Source: Lysobacteraceae bacterium SCN 69-320 (GTDB lineage: Bacteria > Pseudomonadota > Gammaproteobacteria > Xanthomonadales > Rhodanobacteraceae). Taken from it: a stretch of 64,000 nucleotides of DNA. The notes under the pieces are model-generated. The model was not told where the DNA came from. It ran no database searches and saw only the letters and a program-made list of their open reading frames with translations. Both the position numbers and the translations under genes were made by a program. This document shows positions 1-10,444 of this stretch, in pieces. How positions within the stretch are numbered: position 1 is the first letter of the stretch; each line of letters opens with the position of its first letter. Where the stretch lies: the NCBI GenBank assembly GCA_001725155.1, contig MEFP01000001.1:216677-280676 (forward strand), written 5' to 3'.

Positions 1-642
1 GTCGTAGCGGGCGACGTGCTCTTCGAAGTGGAAATCGGAACGGAACCCGACCTTGCTCGACAGCGGCTGCGCCGCTTTCTCGAGCAACCACCAGAAGCGG
101 CTGCCGCTGAAGTGGTTGAGGATCACGATGGTTCCGCCCGGCCGGCAGAGCCGGCGCAGCTCGCGCACGAGACGGACCGGATCCGGCGTCGCCGACAACA
201 CGTACGGCACGGTGATGCAGTCGAAGCTCGCGTCGGCGAACGGCGTGGCTTCGCCGTTCATGATGTGCAGCTCGACGTCGCGCAGGCCCAATGCCGCCGC
301 GCGCCGCTGCGCCCGGGCGAGCATTTCCACGGACAGGTCGATGCCGACGATGCGGCTCGAGGCGGGATAGCAGTCCAGGGTCAGTCCCGTGCCGACGCCG
401 ACTTCGAGCACGCGCTGCGCGGTCAGCGAACGCAATGTCGCCGCCATGCGGCGGCGGCCATGGGCATAGATGGCACCGAACAACTGATCGTAGAACGGCG
501 CATAGCGGCCGTAGGTGCGCTTGATCTGTTCCTGCGTCAGCGAGCCGGCGTCGGGCCGCGCCTCGATGCGTCGCGGCGGCGACAGTGCCGCGGTTTCGCC
601 GCCGTCAGCTGACGGCGGCGTCTCGAAGGGGGGGCGAGACAT
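1..642 (-). CDS. Class I SAM-dependent methyltransferase (partial, 3' end off window)
   Basis: The reading frame runs open from an ATG at 642 to the window edge, giving the first 214 residues. It has a class I methyltransferase core: VLEVGVGTGLTL is the SAM-binding motif I, GIDLSVEML carries the acidic residue that normally contacts the ribose, and LRRLCRPGGTIVILNHF is motif III/post-III. The start region TYGRYAPFYDQLFGAIYAHGR resembles phospholipid N-methyltransferases of the PmtA/UbiE group, so a phosphatidylethanolamine methyltransferase is the best guess. The substrate cannot be proven here. The C-terminus is missing because of the window edge, not because of damage. Confidence 0.8.
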   Translation of the reverse strand, partial: MSRPPFETPPSADGGETAALSPPRRIEARPDAGSLTQEQIKRTYGRYAPFYDQLFGAIYAHGRRRMAATLRSLTAQRVLEVGVGTGLTLDCYPASSRIVGIDLSVEMLARAQRRAAALGLRDVELHIMNGEATPFADASFDCITVPYVLSATPDPVRLVRELRRLCRPGGTIVILNHFSGSRFWWLLEKAAQPLSSKVGFRSDFHFEEHVARYD

Positions 643-723
643 AGGCGAGGGATTCTGCCGGCGATGGGGCATCCTGCCGAACTCGCCGAAGCAAGACAAG
701 CTTCGGCATCGCCGTTTCCCGCA

Positions 724-1194
724 TCAGTTCTGGCCGGTGCGGCAGATCGTCGGGAGGAACTTCTGCGGCACGGTGGCCGAACACGTCCATGCCACGCTGC
801 CGCCCGTCGTCGAATACGTCGGGTGCAGGGTCATGGTGAGATTGTTGATCAGGGCGTTCGCGCGCCGTGGAGCCGTGCTGGAATACGTGCAGACGATGTC
901 GCCGTTGACGACGGTCACCGCGCTGATGTATTTGCCGACGATGTCGGCCGCCGCCGGCAGTCCCGCGACGGTATTGCTGGCCGGCAGCACGCCGGTATTG
1001 GACAGGGTCTCGGCGACCGCGGTCTTTGCGCCGCTGGCCAGGATGCCGCATTCCTCGACTTGGGTGCGCACGACGTAGTCGTGGTAGGAAGGCAGTGCGA
1101 TGGCCGCGAGTATCGCGATGATCGCCACGACGATCATCAGCTCGATCAGCGTGAATCCGGTGTGGCGGCGCGGAGACGGGAGCATGCTGTTCAT
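724..1194 (-). CDS. pilA: Type IV pilin (second, PilA-like)
   Basis: A 156-residue prepilin. After a short basic leader (MNSMLPSPRRHTG) comes the prepilin-peptidase signature [11 protein letters not shown] with Glu5, then the hydrophobic helix [16 protein letters not shown]. The C-terminal half has Cys pairs (EECGIL, IVCTYS, WTCSA, TICRTG) that fit the pilin D-region disulfides. It is about half identical by eye to the pilin at 2133-2594. The start at 1194 is favoured because a sigma-54 promoter at 1226-1241 predicts transcription beginning only about 20 bases upstream, which leaves a GGAAA ribosome site. An inverted repeat (685-692/700-707) lies just past the stop. Confidence 0.9.
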   Translation of the reverse strand: MNSMLPSPRRHTGFTLIELMIVVAIIAILAAIALPSYHDYVVRTQVEECGILASGAKTAVAETLSNTGVLPASNTVAGLPAAADIVGKYISAVTVVNGDIVCTYSSTAPRRANALINNLTMTLHPTYSTTGGSVAWTCSATVPQKFLPTICRTGQN

Positions 1195-1225
1195 CGTCGG
1201 GTTTCCAGAGATGGCGCGAGGCGGC

Positions 1226-1241
1226 TGCATAGGGCATGCCA
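1226..1241 (-). promoter_or_regulatory. Sigma-54 promoter for the second pilin
   Basis: Read on the minus strand this is TGGCATGCCCTATGCA, a GG-N10-GC -24/-12 element. It has the same non-consensus letters (TGGCATG....ATGCW) as the element in front of the first pilin. PilR, encoded upstream on the same strand, is the expected activator. Confidence 0.65.
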
Positions 1242-2084
1242 AGGGTCTGTGCCGTTCGCGGCCGGGAAACCACCGTTCGTCGACTCGGGTGTGACGCGGG
1301 CGGGCCGCTGCAGCGCGGCGCGGCACAGATTGCCGCAATGCGCCGGATTGCCGCCGCGGCAGGCGATCGCGGACTTTGCGAAGCCGTCGCGCCGGTGCTC
1401 GATGCCGATGACAGCGATCATCCTTGCCGGGGTGCGGACGCGAGCCGGTGCCGGATGCGGTAAGCGGAAATTCGTCCACTATGGCCAGGTCGGTGGTGTG
1501 GGCGCGACATCGCGGCTGTCGTGGAGCCGTCGTGGCGACCGATCGTCATGCCCGGGTGCGGTAGCGCGGTTGCCCAGGGTCCGGCGGCGAGTCTGCCGGC
1601 CTGTTTGCGGATCCGCCTGCAAAATCGCTGGATCCGCGTCCGCGGAAATCTCGGCTGGGGGACTCGGCTGTCCATTTCCGCAATCTGCCGGGCGCGTGTC
1701 CAGGCGTGCGCCGATCAGGACCTCGAGTCGGTCGCTGTCGTCGGGTCGAGTCGCGCTGCCCACGTTGTCGATTGGCGGGCACGCTTCCAGTGGTTGGGCT
1801 GAATGGACGCGGTCGGTGCCGCTGCGTCTGCGTGCCGCCTTGCGACGAACGCTCGCCGATGCCCGGTCCGGATCTTTCCCTGACGCTGCTGTCCGCGTCG
1901 ATGCAATGCAGCGCACCGTTCTTCACGATGCAGTCCGTGGTCTGCTATGCGCCGACAGCCGCGCAAAACGGCTGGCAAGCCCGGGGATTCCCGGCCGCCG
2001 TCGAAGTGTTCTAATCCTGTTGCGATATGGCCCGCGCTCCGGAGTGGCGCATGTCGTCCGCCAAGTTTTGCGGCGGACAAAAAA
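1242..2084. other. Region between the tandem pilins without a supported gene
   Basis: About 840 bases between the sigma-54 site of the second pilin and the terminator of the first. Open frames exist on both strands (for example 1706-2014 plus and 1715-2080 minus), but their proteins are Arg/Pro-rich, lack recognisable motifs and have the codon pattern of random GC-rich DNA. I see no RNA gene or repeat here. It may hold upstream activating sites for PilR. Confidence 0.5.
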
Positions 2085-2113
2085 AACGACCGCCTTGCGG
2101 CGGTCGTTCTGGG
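2081..2113 (-). terminator. Intrinsic terminator after the first pilin
   Basis: On the minus strand AACGACCGCC, a short GCAA loop and GGCGGTCGTT form a perfect stem followed by a run of eight T. It lies about 20 bases past the pilin stop codon, so the two pilins are probably separate transcripts. Confidence 0.9.
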
Positions 2114-2132
2114 TATCGCGCAGCAGAATTGC

Positions 2133-2594
2133 TTAGTTCGTGCCGGTACGGCAGATCGTCGGCAGGTACTTCTGGTCGATGTCGGCGCTGCTGCAGGTCC
2201 AGGTGACGCTGCCCAGCGAGGTCGACAGGACCGGCGTCAGCAGCAGGTGCTGGCCGTTGATCTTGGCGTTGGCGCGGAACGTGCCGGTGTTGGAGTAGGT
2301 GCAGGTGACCGCACCGCCGGCGCCGACGGCAACTTCGCTGACATACTTGCCGAAGATGTCGGCGGCAGCGGCGAGACCGGCGGCCGCGTTGGTGGTCGGA
2401 GCCGTGCCGGTGTTCATGAAGGTCTCGGCGATGGCCGTCTTGGCGCCCGAGGCCAGCACGTCGCATTCGCTGACCTGCGAACGGATCGTGTAGTCCTGAT
2501 AGGCCGGCAGCGCGATGGCGGCGAGGATGGCGATGATCGCGACGACGATCATCAGTTCGATCAGGGTAAAGCCCTTGGCGTTGTTCATCTTCAT
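2133..2594 (-). CDS. pilA: Type IV major pilin
   Basis: A 153-residue prepilin: leader MKMNNAKG, then [19 protein letters not shown] with the conserved Glu5 and the N-terminal assembly helix, then a variable C-terminal domain with Cys pairs (SECDVL, VTCTYS, WTCSS, TICRTG). PilD would cleave after the Gly and the protein would be polymerised into type IV pili for twitching and adhesion. The start is fixed by AAGGAA eight bases upstream. A sigma-54 promoter (2716-2731) and a strong terminator (2081-2113) frame a monocistronic unit. Its position downstream of pilS and pilR, on the same strand, matches the pil cluster order of Xanthomonadales. Confidence 0.95.
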   Translation of the reverse strand: MKMNNAKGFTLIELMIVVAIIAILAAIALPAYQDYTIRSQVSECDVLASGAKTAIAETFMNTGTAPTTNAAAGLAAAADIFGKYVSEVAVGAGGAVTCTYSNTGTFRANAKINGQHLLLTPVLSTSLGSVTWTCSSADIDQKYLPTICRTGTN

Positions 2595-2715
2595 GAGTGT
2601 TTTCCTTTGCAACCGAGTCATTTGAATTCGAAGGTTTCGCCCCCGAGCCCTACGCTGGCAAGACGGTGGTCGTGTGGACCGTCTCGGGACTGCGTCGATG
2701 CCCGAAGCGGATTCG

Positions 2716-2731
2716 AGCATGTTTCATGCCA
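2716..2731 (-). promoter_or_regulatory. Sigma-54 promoter for the major pilin
   Basis: Minus-strand reading TGGCATGAAACATGCT, with GG and GC exactly 10 bases apart; it matches the -24/-12 consensus at nine of eleven defined positions. It predicts a leader of roughly 110 bases before the pilin ATG. PilR-RpoN control of pilA is established in Pseudomonas and Xanthomonas. Confidence 0.75.
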
Positions 2732-3012
2732 CCGCGCCTAGCGGCCGGATGTGGAACAACGTCACAAAACGATGGCTCATAACGCGACGCTATCAGCTTA
2801 TGCGCCGCTTTGCGTCAGAAACTGACGGAGTGCGCCAGTTTTGGCGTGGTCGAGCGGGGCGCGGGCGAAATCTGTACCGTGCAAGACCTCGCACGGCGCC
2901 GGCGCAGGAACGGCCCGGCAGCACTCTCAGGCATGAACGTTCATGGCTGGTGCGGCAGCCGGAAGCATTCCCGGCGGCCTCGGCCCGCAGCGCTGGTGCG
3001 CGCGGCGCCGAC
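2732..3012. other. pilA upstream regulatory region
   Basis: No gene is supported between the sigma-54 promoter and the end of pilR. The stretch 2770-2880 is locally less GC-rich and is a reasonable place for PilR binding sites, but no clear repeat marks them. Confidence 0.4.
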
Positions 3013-4413
3013 TCAGTCGATGGCCAGCTTCTTGAGCTTGTAGCGCAGCGCGCGGAACGTGATGCCGAGCTTCTTGGCGGCAGCGGTCTTGTTGTAGCGC
3101 GTCTCGACCAGCGCCTTCATGATCGTCTCGCGCTCGATGTTGCTGATGAAGTCGTCCAGTCCCTGCGGCTGGCCGTCGTCGTCCATGTCGTCGACGGCGA
3201 GATTGCCGGCGGGTATCGGCGCAGCCGGCGGCACCGGCACGCCCTCGGGTGCGGCGCGCGTATGCAGTTGCTGCACCAGCTGCAGGTCGTCGACCTCGAT
3301 GATGTTGTGCTCGCAGAGCGCGACGGCGCGTTCGAGCACGTTCTCGAGTTCGCGCACGTTGCCCGGGAAGTTGTAGGACAGCAACGCCGCGAGCGCCTCG
3401 GGCTTCAGCCGCGCCGGGCTGGTGCCGTGATCACGGGCGAGCCGTTCCAGTACGCGGCCGGCGAGCTTCGGAATGTCTTCCTTGCGCTCGCGCAGCGGCG
3501 GCACGCGCAGCTCGATCACGTTGATGCGGTAGAACAGATCCTGGCGGAACTGGCCCAGTTCGACGAGCCGCGCGAGGTTCTTGTGGGTTGCGGAGAGGAT
3601 GCGCACGTCGATCGCGACTTCGCTGCGGCCGCCGATCGGGCGCACCGACTTTTCCTGGATCACGCGCAGCAGCTTGACCTGCATGTGCAGCGGCAGCTCG
3701 GCCACTTCGTCGAGGAACAGGGTGCCGCCGTGGGCCGCCTGGAACAGGCCGTCCTTGTCCGCGTGCGCGCCGGTGAAGCTGCCCTTCTTGTGGCCGAAGA
3801 ACTCGCTTTCCATGAGTTCGGACGGGATCGCGCCGCAGTTGACCGGCACGAAGGCGCCGCCGGCGCGCGGCCCCAGCTCGTGGATCTGGCGCGCGACCAG
3901 CTCCTTGCCGACGCCCGACTCGCCGCTGATGTAGACCGGAGCCTGGCTGCGCGCGAGCTTGCCGATCGTCGCGCGAACATGTTCCATGGCCGGCGAGTCG
4001 CCGATCAGCTTGCTTTCGGTCGCGCTGGCGCCGGCACGGCGTTCCTCGCCGAGCTTGAGCGCGGTCTGCACGAGGCGGCGCAGCATGGCCAGGTCGACCG
4101 GCTTGGACACGAAATCGAAAGCGCCGGCCTTGAGCGCGACGACGGCCGCGTCGACGTTGCCGTAAGCCGTGATCATCGCGATCGGCATTTCCGGGTACTG
4201 GCGCGTGACTAGCTCGATGATTTCCTGCCCCGAGCCGTCCGGCAGGCGCATGTCGGTGAAGCACAGATCGTATTTGCGTTCGGTCAGCCGGTTGCGCGCT
4301 TCCCCGACGCTGCCGGCCGTCGTCACGTCGAGATTCATGCGGCCCAGCGTGATCGTCAGCAGTTCGCGAATGTCGCGCTCGTCGTCGATCACCAGCGCGG
4401 TTTGTCTACTCAT
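3013..4413 (-). CDS. pilR: Sigma-54-dependent response regulator PilR
   Basis: A 466-residue NtrC-family activator. Residues 1-120 form the receiver (acidic pocket DDE at 10-12, phospho-acceptor Asp54 in CFTDMRLPDG, Lys in VSKPVD). Residues 140-370 are the AAA+ domain with Walker A GESGVGKE (164-171), the sigma-54-contacting GSFTGA loop (211-216) and Walker B LFLDEV (232-237). The last 40 residues are a Fis-type helix-turn-helix ending KKLGITFRALRYKLKKL. It lies 79 bases downstream of pilS and faces pilA. Once phosphorylated by PilS it should activate the two sigma-54 pilin promoters. Length and domain order are normal. Confidence 0.95.
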   Translation of the reverse strand: MSRQTALVIDDERDIRELLTITLGRMNLDVTTAGSVGEARNRLTERKYDLCFTDMRLPDGSGQEIIELVTRQYPEMPIAMITAYGNVDAAVVALKAGAFDFVSKPVDLAMLRRLVQTALKLGEERRAGASATESKLIGDSPAMEHVRATIGKLARSQAPVYISGESGVGKELVARQIHELGPRAGGAFVPVNCGAIPSELMESEFFGHKKGSFTGAHADKDGLFQAAHGGTLFLDEVAELPLHMQVKLLRVIQEKSVRPIGGRSEVAIDVRILSATHKNLARLVELGQFRQDLFYRINVIELRVPPLRERKEDIPKLAGRVLERLARDHGTSPARLKPEALAALLSYNFPGNVRELENVLERAVALCEHNIIEVDDLQLVQQLHTRAAPEGVPVPPAAPIPAGNLAVDDMDDDGQPQGLDDFISNIERETIMKALVETRYNKTAAAKKLGITFRALRYKLKKLAID

Positions 4414-4492
4414 CGCCTATGCAGTCCTGCCAGCCCGTCCGCCCCTGGCCCGGCAGGGTAATGCGGGCGACCGTACGGGTAAAGACGCGGCC

Positions 4493-6169
4493 TCACCGGC
4501 GTGGCGCCGTGGCCGCCATCTGCGTGACCAGGGTAATGCGGAAACAGCTGCCGCCGCCGGCCACCGGCACGTATTCCAGCGCCGCCTGATTGGCCTCGCA
4601 GAGCTGGCGCGCCAGATAAAGGCCCAGGCCGGTACCGTACTCATGCGTCGTGAAGAACGGCTCGAAGATCTGCGCGGCGACCTTGGGGGGGATGCCCGGT
4701 CCGCGGTCGACGACCTCGACCACGGGCGGCCCCTTGTCGCCGAGCATGCGCGCGACCACGGCCACGCGCGCCGGTTCGCCCGGCAGGCGGCCGTAGCGGA
4801 TCGCGTTCTGCACGAGGTTCCAGACCACCTGCTGCAGCTGCTGCGGATCGAACAGGCCGTCGATCAGCCGCGGCTGGGTCACCGCGCGCAGCTGGTCCAT
4901 GCCCAGATCGTTGCTGGCCTTGTATTCCTCGATGAAATTGGTGACCCAGGCGTTGACGTCGACGAGCTCGGGCCGCGAGCGCTCGCGCCGCGACAGTTGC
5001 AGGATGTTCTCGACGACGTCGTTGGCGCGCGCGCAATGGTTGTTGATGATCTCGACCATGCGCTGGTCGGCGTCGACGAGGTCTTCGGATTCGGCCAGCA
5101 GCTGGGCCGAATAGCTGATCGCGGCGAGCGGGTTGCGGATCTCGTGCGCGATCGAGGCCGACAGGCGGCCCAGTGAACTCAAGGTCAGTTCCTCGGCGCG
5201 GCGCGACACCAATGAGGTGTCGTCGAGGAAGATCAGCACGTTGGTCGCCTCGTTGGGCGACAGGCGCGTGAAGCGCGGCAGCACTTCCGGCACGTCCTCG
5301 GCCAGCGCGACTGCACGCGTGTCGGTCTTGCCGGTCGTGCGCCAGTGATACAGCCGGCGCGACAGCTCCGGCGCGACGGCGCCGAGATCGCGCAACTCCG
5401 GCTTGGGGCTGCCGATCAGCAGCCAGGCCGATTCGTTGAGCTGGTGGATGCGGTTGGCGTCGTCGACGACGAGCACGCCGGTCTTCATGCGCCGGATGAT
5501 CATGTCGTTGACCTGGGACAGGTTGGCCAGGTCGGTACCCCGCTGCTCGGCCAGCGCCTCGGTTGCACGCATCTGCTTGCCGAGCACATTGAACATGCCG
5601 TAGGACGCGAGATAGGCCGTGCCGAACAGCATGGCCTCGAGCGGGCCTATTTCGTAGCGCGCGTCGTAGAGCCGTACCAGCGCCACGCCGAATACGAGCA
5701 CGCCGGCGCCGAACAGTGCAAGCAGGCCGGCGCGGCGCGGCGGCAGCAACAGGGCTCCGGCACCGATATTGAACATCAGCAGGATCGCGATGCCCGACTG
5801 GGGTTCGCGGATGCTGGCGATCATGATGACGGCGGCGACCATGTCGTAGACCACGGCCAGGGTCACCGTGGACACGACGCGCTTGAGCTGGTGCTCGGTG
5901 CGCAGGAACAGCGCCGTCGCGAACAGCAGATAGAGCAGGGCGTTGACCCGGCCCAGCAGCGGGAAGCGCAGCTCCAGCCAGTTGATCGCCAACGGGCTGA
6001 ACGCCAGTCCCGCGTAGATGCAGGCCTGCAGCACGCGAAACAGGTTGAAGAAATAGAGTTCGCGCCGGGTGGTTTCCCCGGTCGTTGCCGAGCCGACGGA
6101 AAAGATGCTGCGCGGCCTTGCGACAGTGCCCATGCGGCCCAGCGTCGCCAGTTTTGCGCGACTTGGCAA
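4493..6169 (-). CDS. pilS: Sensor histidine kinase PilS
   Basis: About 558 residues. The N-terminal 200 residues are strongly hydrophobic with roughly six membrane helices (ALLYLLFATALFL, MVAAVIMIASI, GLLALFGAGVLVFGVAL), as in PilS, followed by a PAS-like segment (MKTGVLVVDDANRIHQLNESA). The dimerisation/phospho-acceptor box is SIAHEIRNPLAAIS; the ATPase has the N box NLVQNAIRYG, the G1 box DRGPGIP and the G2 box GTGLGLYLARQL. It phosphorylates PilR. An internal ATG 12 codons in (6133, MGTVARPRS) is an equally good start. Pairing with pilR and the pilin genes makes the assignment secure. Confidence 0.93.
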   Translation of the reverse strand: MPSRAKLATLGRMGTVARPRSIFSVGSATTGETTRRELYFFNLFRVLQACIYAGLAFSPLAINWLELRFPLLGRVNALLYLLFATALFLRTEHQLKRVVSTVTLAVVYDMVAAVIMIASIREPQSGIAILLMFNIGAGALLLPPRRAGLLALFGAGVLVFGVALVRLYDARYEIGPLEAMLFGTAYLASYGMFNVLGKQMRATEALAEQRGTDLANLSQVNDMIIRRMKTGVLVVDDANRIHQLNESAWLLIGSPKPELRDLGAVAPELSRRLYHWRTTGKTDTRAVALAEDVPEVLPRFTRLSPNEATNVLIFLDDTSLVSRRAEELTLSSLGRLSASIAHEIRNPLAAISYSAQLLAESEDLVDADQRMVEIINNHCARANDVVENILQLSRRERSRPELVDVNAWVTNFIEEYKASNDLGMDQLRAVTQPRLIDGLFDPQQLQQVVWNLVQNAIRYGRLPGEPARVAVVARMLGDKGPPVVEVVDRGPGIPPKVAAQIFEPFFTTHEYGTGLGLYLARQLCEANQAALEYVPVAGGGSCFRITLVTQMAATAPRR

Positions 6170-6387
6170 GGTCTGCGCCGCCGCGCCCCGGGCCGGGCTT
6201 AGCCCAATGTCGGGGGCGCCAGACTTTCCTTTGACCCGACCTTTGCTCAGAATACGCGCCCATTCTGCCCGGGGTGCGCTATGCCGCCCCGCCGCGCAGT
6301 CACCGGGAAGCCCGCAGGCGTCGGCGCAATATGCCGGCGGCCGCTTTCTCGCCCAGCAATCCGTTTCATTTCCCGCAAGGTGTTCGC

Positions 6388-7548
<1,161 letters not shown>

Positions 7549-7559
7549 GGAATCCAGCC

Positions 7560-8435
7560 ATGAGCGTTTTGATCAACAAGAACACCAAGGTCATCTGCCA
7601 GGGCTTCACCGGCCAGCAGGGCACCTTCCATTCCGAACAGGCCGTCGACTACGGCACGAAGCTGGTCGGCGGCGTGACGCCGGGCAAGGGCGGCACGCAG
7701 CACATCGGCCTGCCGGTGTTCAACACCGTGCAGGACGCGGTCGACGAGACCGGCGCCGACGCCTCGATGATCTTCGTGCCGCCGCCGTTCGCGGCCGACG
7801 CGATCCTTGAAGCCGCCGACGCGGGCATCAAGGTCATCGTCGCGATCACCGAAGGCATTCCGGTCCTGGACATGCTGCGCGTCAAGAACGCGCTGAAGGG
7901 CTATCCGGACGCCGTGCTGATCGGCCCGAACTGCCCCGGCGTGATCACCCCGGGCGAATGCAAGATCGGCATCATGCCGGGCCACATCCACAAGCCGGGC
8001 AAGGTCGGCATCGTGTCGCGCTCCGGCACCCTGACCTATGAAGCCGTGTTCCAGACCACGAACGCGGGCCTGGGCCAGTCCACCTGCATCGGCATCGGCG
8101 GCGACCCGATCAACGGCCTGAACTTCATAGACTGTCTCAAGCTGTTCCAGGACGATGCGCAGACCGAAGGCATCATCATGGTCGGCGAGATCGGCGGCAG
8201 CGCCGAGGAAGAAGCGGCCGAGTTCATCGCCGAATACGTGACCAAGCCCGTCGTCGCATTCATCGCCGGCGCCTCGGCCCCGGCCGGCAAGCGCATGGGC
8301 CACGCCGGCGCGATCATCTCCGGCGGCAAGGGCACCGCGGCCGCGAAGTTCGCCGCGCTCGAAAAGGCCGGCGTGACGACGGTCAAGTCGCCGGCCGATC
8401 TCGGCAAGGCGATCACGGCGCGTCTGGGCGGCTGA
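7560..8435 (+). CDS. sucD: Succinyl-CoA synthetase alpha subunit
   Basis: 291 residues. The N-terminal CoA-binding Rossmann part reads [19 protein letters not shown], and [20 protein letters not shown] and [12 protein letters not shown] are family hallmarks. The phosphorylated histidine is in [14 protein letters not shown] near residue 247. It forms the catalytic heteromer with SucC. A terminator follows, so sucCD is a two-gene operon. Confidence 0.97.
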   Translation: MSVLINKNTKVICQGFTGQQGTFHSEQAVDYGTKLVGGVTPGKGGTQHIGLPVFNTVQDAVDETGADASMIFVPPPFAADAILEAADAGIKVIVAITEGIPVLDMLRVKNALKGYPDAVLIGPNCPGVITPGECKIGIMPGHIHKPGKVGIVSRSGTLTYEAVFQTTNAGLGQSTCIGIGGDPINGLNFIDCLKLFQDDAQTEGIIMVGEIGGSAEEEAAEFIAEYVTKPVVAFIAGASAPAGKRMGHAGAIISGGKGTAAAKFAALEKAGVTTVKSPADLGKAITARLGG

Positions 8436-8464
8436 TCCGCTCTGCCGTCAAAGTAGGTTGAATC

Positions 8465-8498
8465 AAGAAGGCCGCGGAGCGATCCGCGGCCTTTTCGT
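8465..8498 (+). terminator. Intrinsic terminator after sucCD
   Basis: AAGGCCGCGGA and TCCGCGGCCTT pair around a GCGA loop and are followed by TTTTCGTTTT. It closes the sucCD transcript. Confidence 0.88.
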
Positions 8499-8803
8499 TT
8501 TCCGGCTGCGGAGAAGAACGGAGTCATCGGTCGTGCGTCGATACCGATCTCGCCGGAGTTTTCTGGCGAACAGCGGCGAGCTCGATCCGCCGGAGGCATT
8601 CCGGGATGTCAGCGATGCGCGTGCCGCAGAAGAGGGCCAACGCCGTTCCGAATCCGTTGCAACGTGTGGCCAGGCCGACGGCACTGCGCTGCGGAGTGTG
8701 GCCGGCATCGGGAGTGCTGCTGTTTACCTGCGCCATGCCTTTGCAGGCCCGAACCGCCGGCCTGGGCTATGATTCGGCGCCTCTGCGCATCCATCGACAG
8801 GTC
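8499..8803. other. Leader region before nadE, no gene seen
   Basis: About 300 bases in which the nadE frame stays open (from about 8606) but the extra N-terminal residues match no family. I see no RNA gene. It presumably carries the nadE promoter. Confidence 0.4.
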
Positions 8804-10435
8804 ATGGCCGCTCTACGCATCGCTCTCGCCCAGTTCGATTTCCCGGTCGGCGCCGTCGTGCGCAACGAGCAGCGCATCGTCGAGCTGCTCAATGAAGCGC
8901 GCGATCTGCATGGCGCCGACGTCGTACTGTTTCCCGAACTCGCGCTCAGCGGCTATCCGCCCGAGGATCTGCTGTACCGCCCGGGTTTTCTCGCCGAATG
9001 CCAGGCCGCGATCCAGCGCATCGCCGCGCAGGTGCGCGGCATCGTCGCCGTCGTCGGCTGGCCCGAGTCGGCCGGTGCGGTGGTCTACAACGCGGCCAGC
9101 GTGCTGCGCGACGGCGCGATCGAGCGCACCTACCGCAAGCGCGAACTGCCCAACTACGCGGTGTTCGACGAGCGCCGCTATTTCGAGGTCGATCCTGACG
9201 GCGAGCCCTGCGTGGTCGAGGTCAACGGGGTGAATGTCGGCCTCGTGATCTGCGAGGATCTGTGGTTCTCCGAACCGCTGGCCGCCACGGTGCGTGCCGG
9301 CGCCGAGCTCGTGCTCGTGCCGAATGCCTCGCCGTTCGAGCGCGACAAGCATGCCCAGCGCGATGCCCTGCTGGCGGCGCGCGTGGCCGAGTCGCGCGTC
9401 GCGCTGGCCTATCTCAACGTCGTCGGCGGCCAGGATGCGTTGGTGTTCGACGGCGCCTCGGTGCTGGCCGATGCCGATGGCCATGTGCATCCGGCCGCGC
9501 GCGCGTTCGAGGAGCACTGGCTCGTGGCCGGTTACGATGCCGGCACGCGCCGCTTCACGCCGCAGACCTGGCCGGTCGACGGGGACGAAGGCCGCGATTC
9601 GCTGGCCTGGCGCGCGATCGTGCGCGGTACGCGCGACTACTGCCGCAAGAATGGTTTCGACAAGGTCTGGCTCGGTCTGTCCGGCGGCATCGACTCGGCC
9701 CTGGTGCTGTGCATCGCCGTCGACGCGCTCGGCGCGGAAAACGTCACCGGCGTGCGCCTGCCGTCGCGCTATACCTCGGGGCTCAGCAACGACCTCGCCG
9801 ACGAGCAGGCGCGCGCGCTCGGCGTGAAGATCCTCGAAGTACCCATCGAGGCGCCGTTCCGCGGTTTCCTCGACGCGCTCGCGCCGCTGTTCGCCGGCAG
9901 CGCGGTCGATACCACCGAGGAAAATCTGCAGTCGCGCTGTCGCGGCAGCATCCTGATGGCGCTGGCCAACAAGTTCGGCGGCCTGGTGCTGACCACCGGC
10001 AACAAGAGCGAGTACGCGGTCGGCTACGCGACGATCTACGGCGACATGTGCGGCGGCTATGCGCCGATCAAGGATCTCTACAAGACCGAGGTGTTCGCGC
10101 TCGCGCGCTGGCGCAACACCGTCGCCGGTGCGCCGGTGATTCCCGAGGCCGTGATCACACGGCCGCCGTCGGCCGAACTGCGCGAGAACCAGACCGATCA
10201 GGATTCGCTGCCGCCGTACGACGTGCTCGACGCGATCCTGCTGCGCCACGTCGACCAGGAACAGTCGCGCGACGACATCGTGCGCGCCGGCTTCGACGCG
10301 GCGACCGTGGACCGCGTGCTGCGCCTGGTGCGCATCAGCGAATGGAAGCGGCACCAGGCCGCGCCGGGGCCGAAGGTGTCGCGGCGCGCGTTCGGCCGCG
10401 AGCGGCGCTATCCGATCACCTCGGGCTGGCGCTGA
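8804..10435 (+). CDS. nadE: Glutamine-dependent NAD+ synthetase
   Basis: 543 residues with two domains. Residues 1-260 are a nitrilase-type glutaminase with the triad Glu (FPELALSGYPPED), Lys (YRKRELPNY) and Cys (LVICEDLWF). The C-terminal half is the NAD synthase ATP-pyrophosphatase with P-loop GLSGGIDSALV near residue 291 and TGNKSEYAVGY. It amidates deamido-NAD using ammonia from glutamine. The start MAALRIALAQFDFPVG is chosen because homologues begin at this strand; the frame is open further upstream without family-like sequence. It converges with glk with a 9-base gap. Confidence 0.95.
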   Translation: MAALRIALAQFDFPVGAVVRNEQRIVELLNEARDLHGADVVLFPELALSGYPPEDLLYRPGFLAECQAAIQRIAAQVRGIVAVVGWPESAGAVVYNAASVLRDGAIERTYRKRELPNYAVFDERRYFEVDPDGEPCVVEVNGVNVGLVICEDLWFSEPLAATVRAGAELVLVPNASPFERDKHAQRDALLAARVAESRVALAYLNVVGGQDALVFDGASVLADADGHVHPAARAFEEHWLVAGYDAGTRRFTPQTWPVDGDEGRDSLAWRAIVRGTRDYCRKNGFDKVWLGLSGGIDSALVLCIAVDALGAENVTGVRLPSRYTSGLSNDLADEQARALGVKILEVPIEAPFRGFLDALAPLFAGSAVDTTEENLQSRCRGSILMALANKFGGLVLTTGNKSEYAVGYATIYGDMCGGYAPIKDLYKTEVFALARWRNTVAGAPVIPEAVITRPPSAELRENQTDQDSLPPYDVLDAILLRHVDQEQSRDDIVRAGFDAATVDRVLRLVRISEWKRHQAAPGPKVSRRAFGRERRYPITSGWR

Positions 10436-10444
10436 GACGCGGGC

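Noticed and set aside
1706..2014. Plus-strand frame between the pilins
   Set aside because: No motif, no ribosome site and random-like codon use.
2674..4212. Long plus-strand open frame opposite pilR
   Set aside because: A shadow of the GC-rich pilR codons; the protein is Arg/Asp/His-rich and has no motif.
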